NCBI GenBank assembly: GCA_965368585.1
Contig: CBDUNM010000206.1
Location: 1 to 7,075 of the forward strand
DNA: 7,075 nt
DNA from: JARRQB01 sp965368585
GTDB taxonomy: Bacteria > Pseudomonadota > Gammaproteobacteria > Chromatiales > Chromatiaceae
Reading direction: 5' to 3'
Positions 5,846-7,075 of this stretch are shown here, one piece after another; within the stretch, counting starts at the first letter, position 1, and every line of letters starts with the position of its first letter. The notes under the pieces are model-generated. The model was not told the DNA's origin and searched no databases. It saw only the letters and a program-made list of their open reading frames with translations. A program made the translations under genes and the position numbers.

Positions 5846-6594
5846 AGTCCCAGGGTCAGGTTGGCGACGATATCGACCACCTGGGACGCCTCGGCGTCGG
5901 CCACCAGGCGGCGGGAAAGCTGCGTTTGCGCCTGATCGGCGACCGCCGCGCGCAGCTGCCGCACATCGGTGTCGATGGCGTAACCGAACAGCAGAATTTG
6001 AATGAGCGGGATACCGACGATTATGCCCAAGGTCAGGCGGTCGCGGCGCAGCTGCTGGACCTCCTTGCCGATAATCGCCAGCAGACGCGTGGTGCAGCCG
6101 TTCACGCGCCCGCCGCCGCCGGGGGCGCTGCGCGCCGGGTGGTCGCCGATCAGGCGCAGCCGCTGCTTCTGCCCGCCGCTGAGTGTGCCCGCGAATTGTC
6201 CCGCCTGGCGGGTCAGGTCGTAGGTTTCCAGCGCCGCGTCGATGCGCGTGCGCCGCTGCGTCGCGGACAAACAGTAAATGCGCGCCATAAACGCCAGGTT
6301 CTCGCGCACCCTGAGATCTTCGTACAGCGAAAAACGTTGCGTCATGTAACCGATCTTGTGCTTGAGCGCCTCGGCTTCCTCAGGTATGCGATATCCCAAC
6401 ACCTCGACGCTGCCCTCGCTGGGCGTGAGCAGACCGCAGAGCATGCGGATCGTGGTCGACTTGCCGGAACCGTTGGGGCCGAGAAAACCGTGGATGCAGC
6501 CCCGCGGCACGCGCAGGTCGAGACGGTCGACCGCGGTGAGCGGGCCGAAGCGCCGCGTCAGCCCGGCGGTCTGAATGGCGAGTTTATCGCCCAT
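5842..6594 (-). pseudogene. ABC exporter ATPase fragment fused to permease N-terminus by deletion
   Basis: One 250-residue frame joins parts of two genes. Residues 1-146 are the front of an ABC-2 exporter ATPase (RbbA/YbhF type): Walker A GPNGSGKST (39-47), Q-loop Gln86 in MTQRFSLYED, and signature LSGGQ (138-142). Walker B, the catalytic Glu, D-loop and H-loop, which should follow within about 20-50 residues, are all missing. A low-complexity join (147-163) leads to a permease start: GTG at 6105, VNGCTTRLLAIIGKEVQQL, the first membrane helix (about 188-207) and its DTDVRQLRAAVAD continuation. At residue 244 the text jumps from VVDIVA to NLTLGL, normally some 200 or more residues apart, and stops. 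The ATG at 6594 overlaps the fusion protein gene by 11 bases, as in intact operons. The product cannot hydrolyse ATP normally or form a channel. Confidence 0.78.
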
Positions 6595-7075
6595 CGCCGT
6601 CGGTGGCTGGTGGTGCGACGAGGAATTCGACTCGCACCGGCGCACCGCCCGGTAACGCTGCTGCCGCGGCGTCCGCCAGTACTACCTCGGTGACGTAGCT
6701 GAGTCGCGAACGGTCCTGTTGCGTCAGCGAAAAATAGGGCGTGAACACGGCCTCGGAACTCGCCATGCGCACGCGGCCTTTGAATGGCGCGTCGATGCCG
6801 TCCACGTACACCCGTGCGCGGATGCCTGGCGTCACCCGGGCGCGCAGCGTCAGCCGTTCGAGATCGAGATCGGCCCCGCGCAGCTGCGCTTCGGCCTGGG
6901 CGAGTTGCGCCTCCGCCTGGCGCAGTTCCTCGACCGTGGTGCCCGCCAGCAGCACCTGCAGCGCGGCCCGCGAGACGTCGCGGCTCGCCCGCGCCCGATC
7001 CCGCAGGGTGCGGGCATTGTCGACTGCCTCCTGGCTGGCGAGCTTGCGTTCGATCAGCCCGGTCAGGCGTTGCAG
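6584..7075 (-). CDS. HlyD/YbhG-family membrane fusion protein, C-terminal part with internal deletion (5' end outside window)
   Basis: The frame is open from the window edge (7075) to the TAA at 6586-6584, 163 residues. Residues 1 to about 76 are the descending half of the coiled-coil hairpin (KLASQEAVDNA, then EELRQAEAQLAQAEAQLRGA), ending at LERLTLRA. Residues 81-163 are the beta-barrel and membrane-proximal end (RVYVDG, FKGRV, FTPYFSLTQQDRSRLSYVTE). In relatives these are separated by about 45-50 residues carrying the second half of the lipoyl domain (APxxGxV...) and the beginning of the barrel; here LTLRA runs straight into RVTPG. The protein would link an inner-membrane ABC exporter to an outer-membrane channel. 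It is first in the operon, followed by the ATPase with an 11-base overlap. Without the lipoyl half it is probably non-functional, though the frame is kept. Confidence 0.75.
   Translation of the reverse strand: MQRLTGLIERKLASQEAVDNARTLRDRARASRDVSRAALQVLLAGTTVEELRQAEAQLAQAEAQLRGADLDLERLTLRARVTPGIRARVYVDGIDAPFKGRVRMASSEAVFTPYFSLTQQDRSRLSYVTEVVLADAAAAALPGGAPVRVEFLVAPPATDGDGR

Noticed and set aside
5797..6693. A 298-codon open frame on the plus strand opposite the exporter genes
   Set aside because: Its product is Arg/Ala/Gln-rich with no recognisable motif, and the minus strand shows clear ABC transporter motifs across the same bases. It is a GC-rich shadow frame.

Overview
The window looks like chromosomal DNA of a GC-rich gammaproteobacterium. 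The best-preserved genes are a typical gammaproteobacterial-type LpxC and a two-PDZ DegP/MucD-type protease. No tRNA, rRNA, CRISPR array, transposase or phage gene was seen.

Layout. The plus strand carries the end of a small K+ channel gene (1-252), a headless 6-phosphogluconate dehydrogenase fragment with its own terminator (349-928), a complete Tat-exported dienelactone hydrolase family gene (1017-1907), a 560-base stretch holding the minus-strand tail of a DHA2/EmrB-type efflux pump and several inverted repeats (1908-2471), and a complete DegP-family protease gene (2478-3953). A 480-base gap follows, with an 11-bp inverted repeat and a fragment of an FMN-binding glutamate synthase-type gene. 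The rest is minus-strand: intact lpxC (4435-5349), and upstream of it a damaged drug-exporter operon read in the order membrane fusion protein (7075-6584), ABC ATPase fused to a permease N-terminus (6594-5842), and permease C-terminus (5845-5486).

The main message is a mosaic of intact and eroded genes. The protease, LpxC and the hydrolase keep all expected catalytic residues. At least four other loci are fragments, and the exporter operon shows three separate interior losses: the central part of the fusion protein, Walker B to the H-loop of the ATPase, and the middle of the permease. A probable one-base frameshift and a probable stop loss add to these. This fits ongoing gene decay, as in a lineage moving to a host-associated or otherwise relaxed lifestyle, but collapse or chimerism in the assembly would give a similar picture and must be excluded.

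The functional content is mostly envelope biology: lipid A synthesis (LpxC), periplasmic protein quality control (DegP-like), a Tat-exported hydrolase, a K+ channel, and broken efflux and export systems. The most unusual regulatory signal is a run of five GATC sites across the lpxC promoter region, ribosome binding site and start codon. No wholly new multigene system could be supported.
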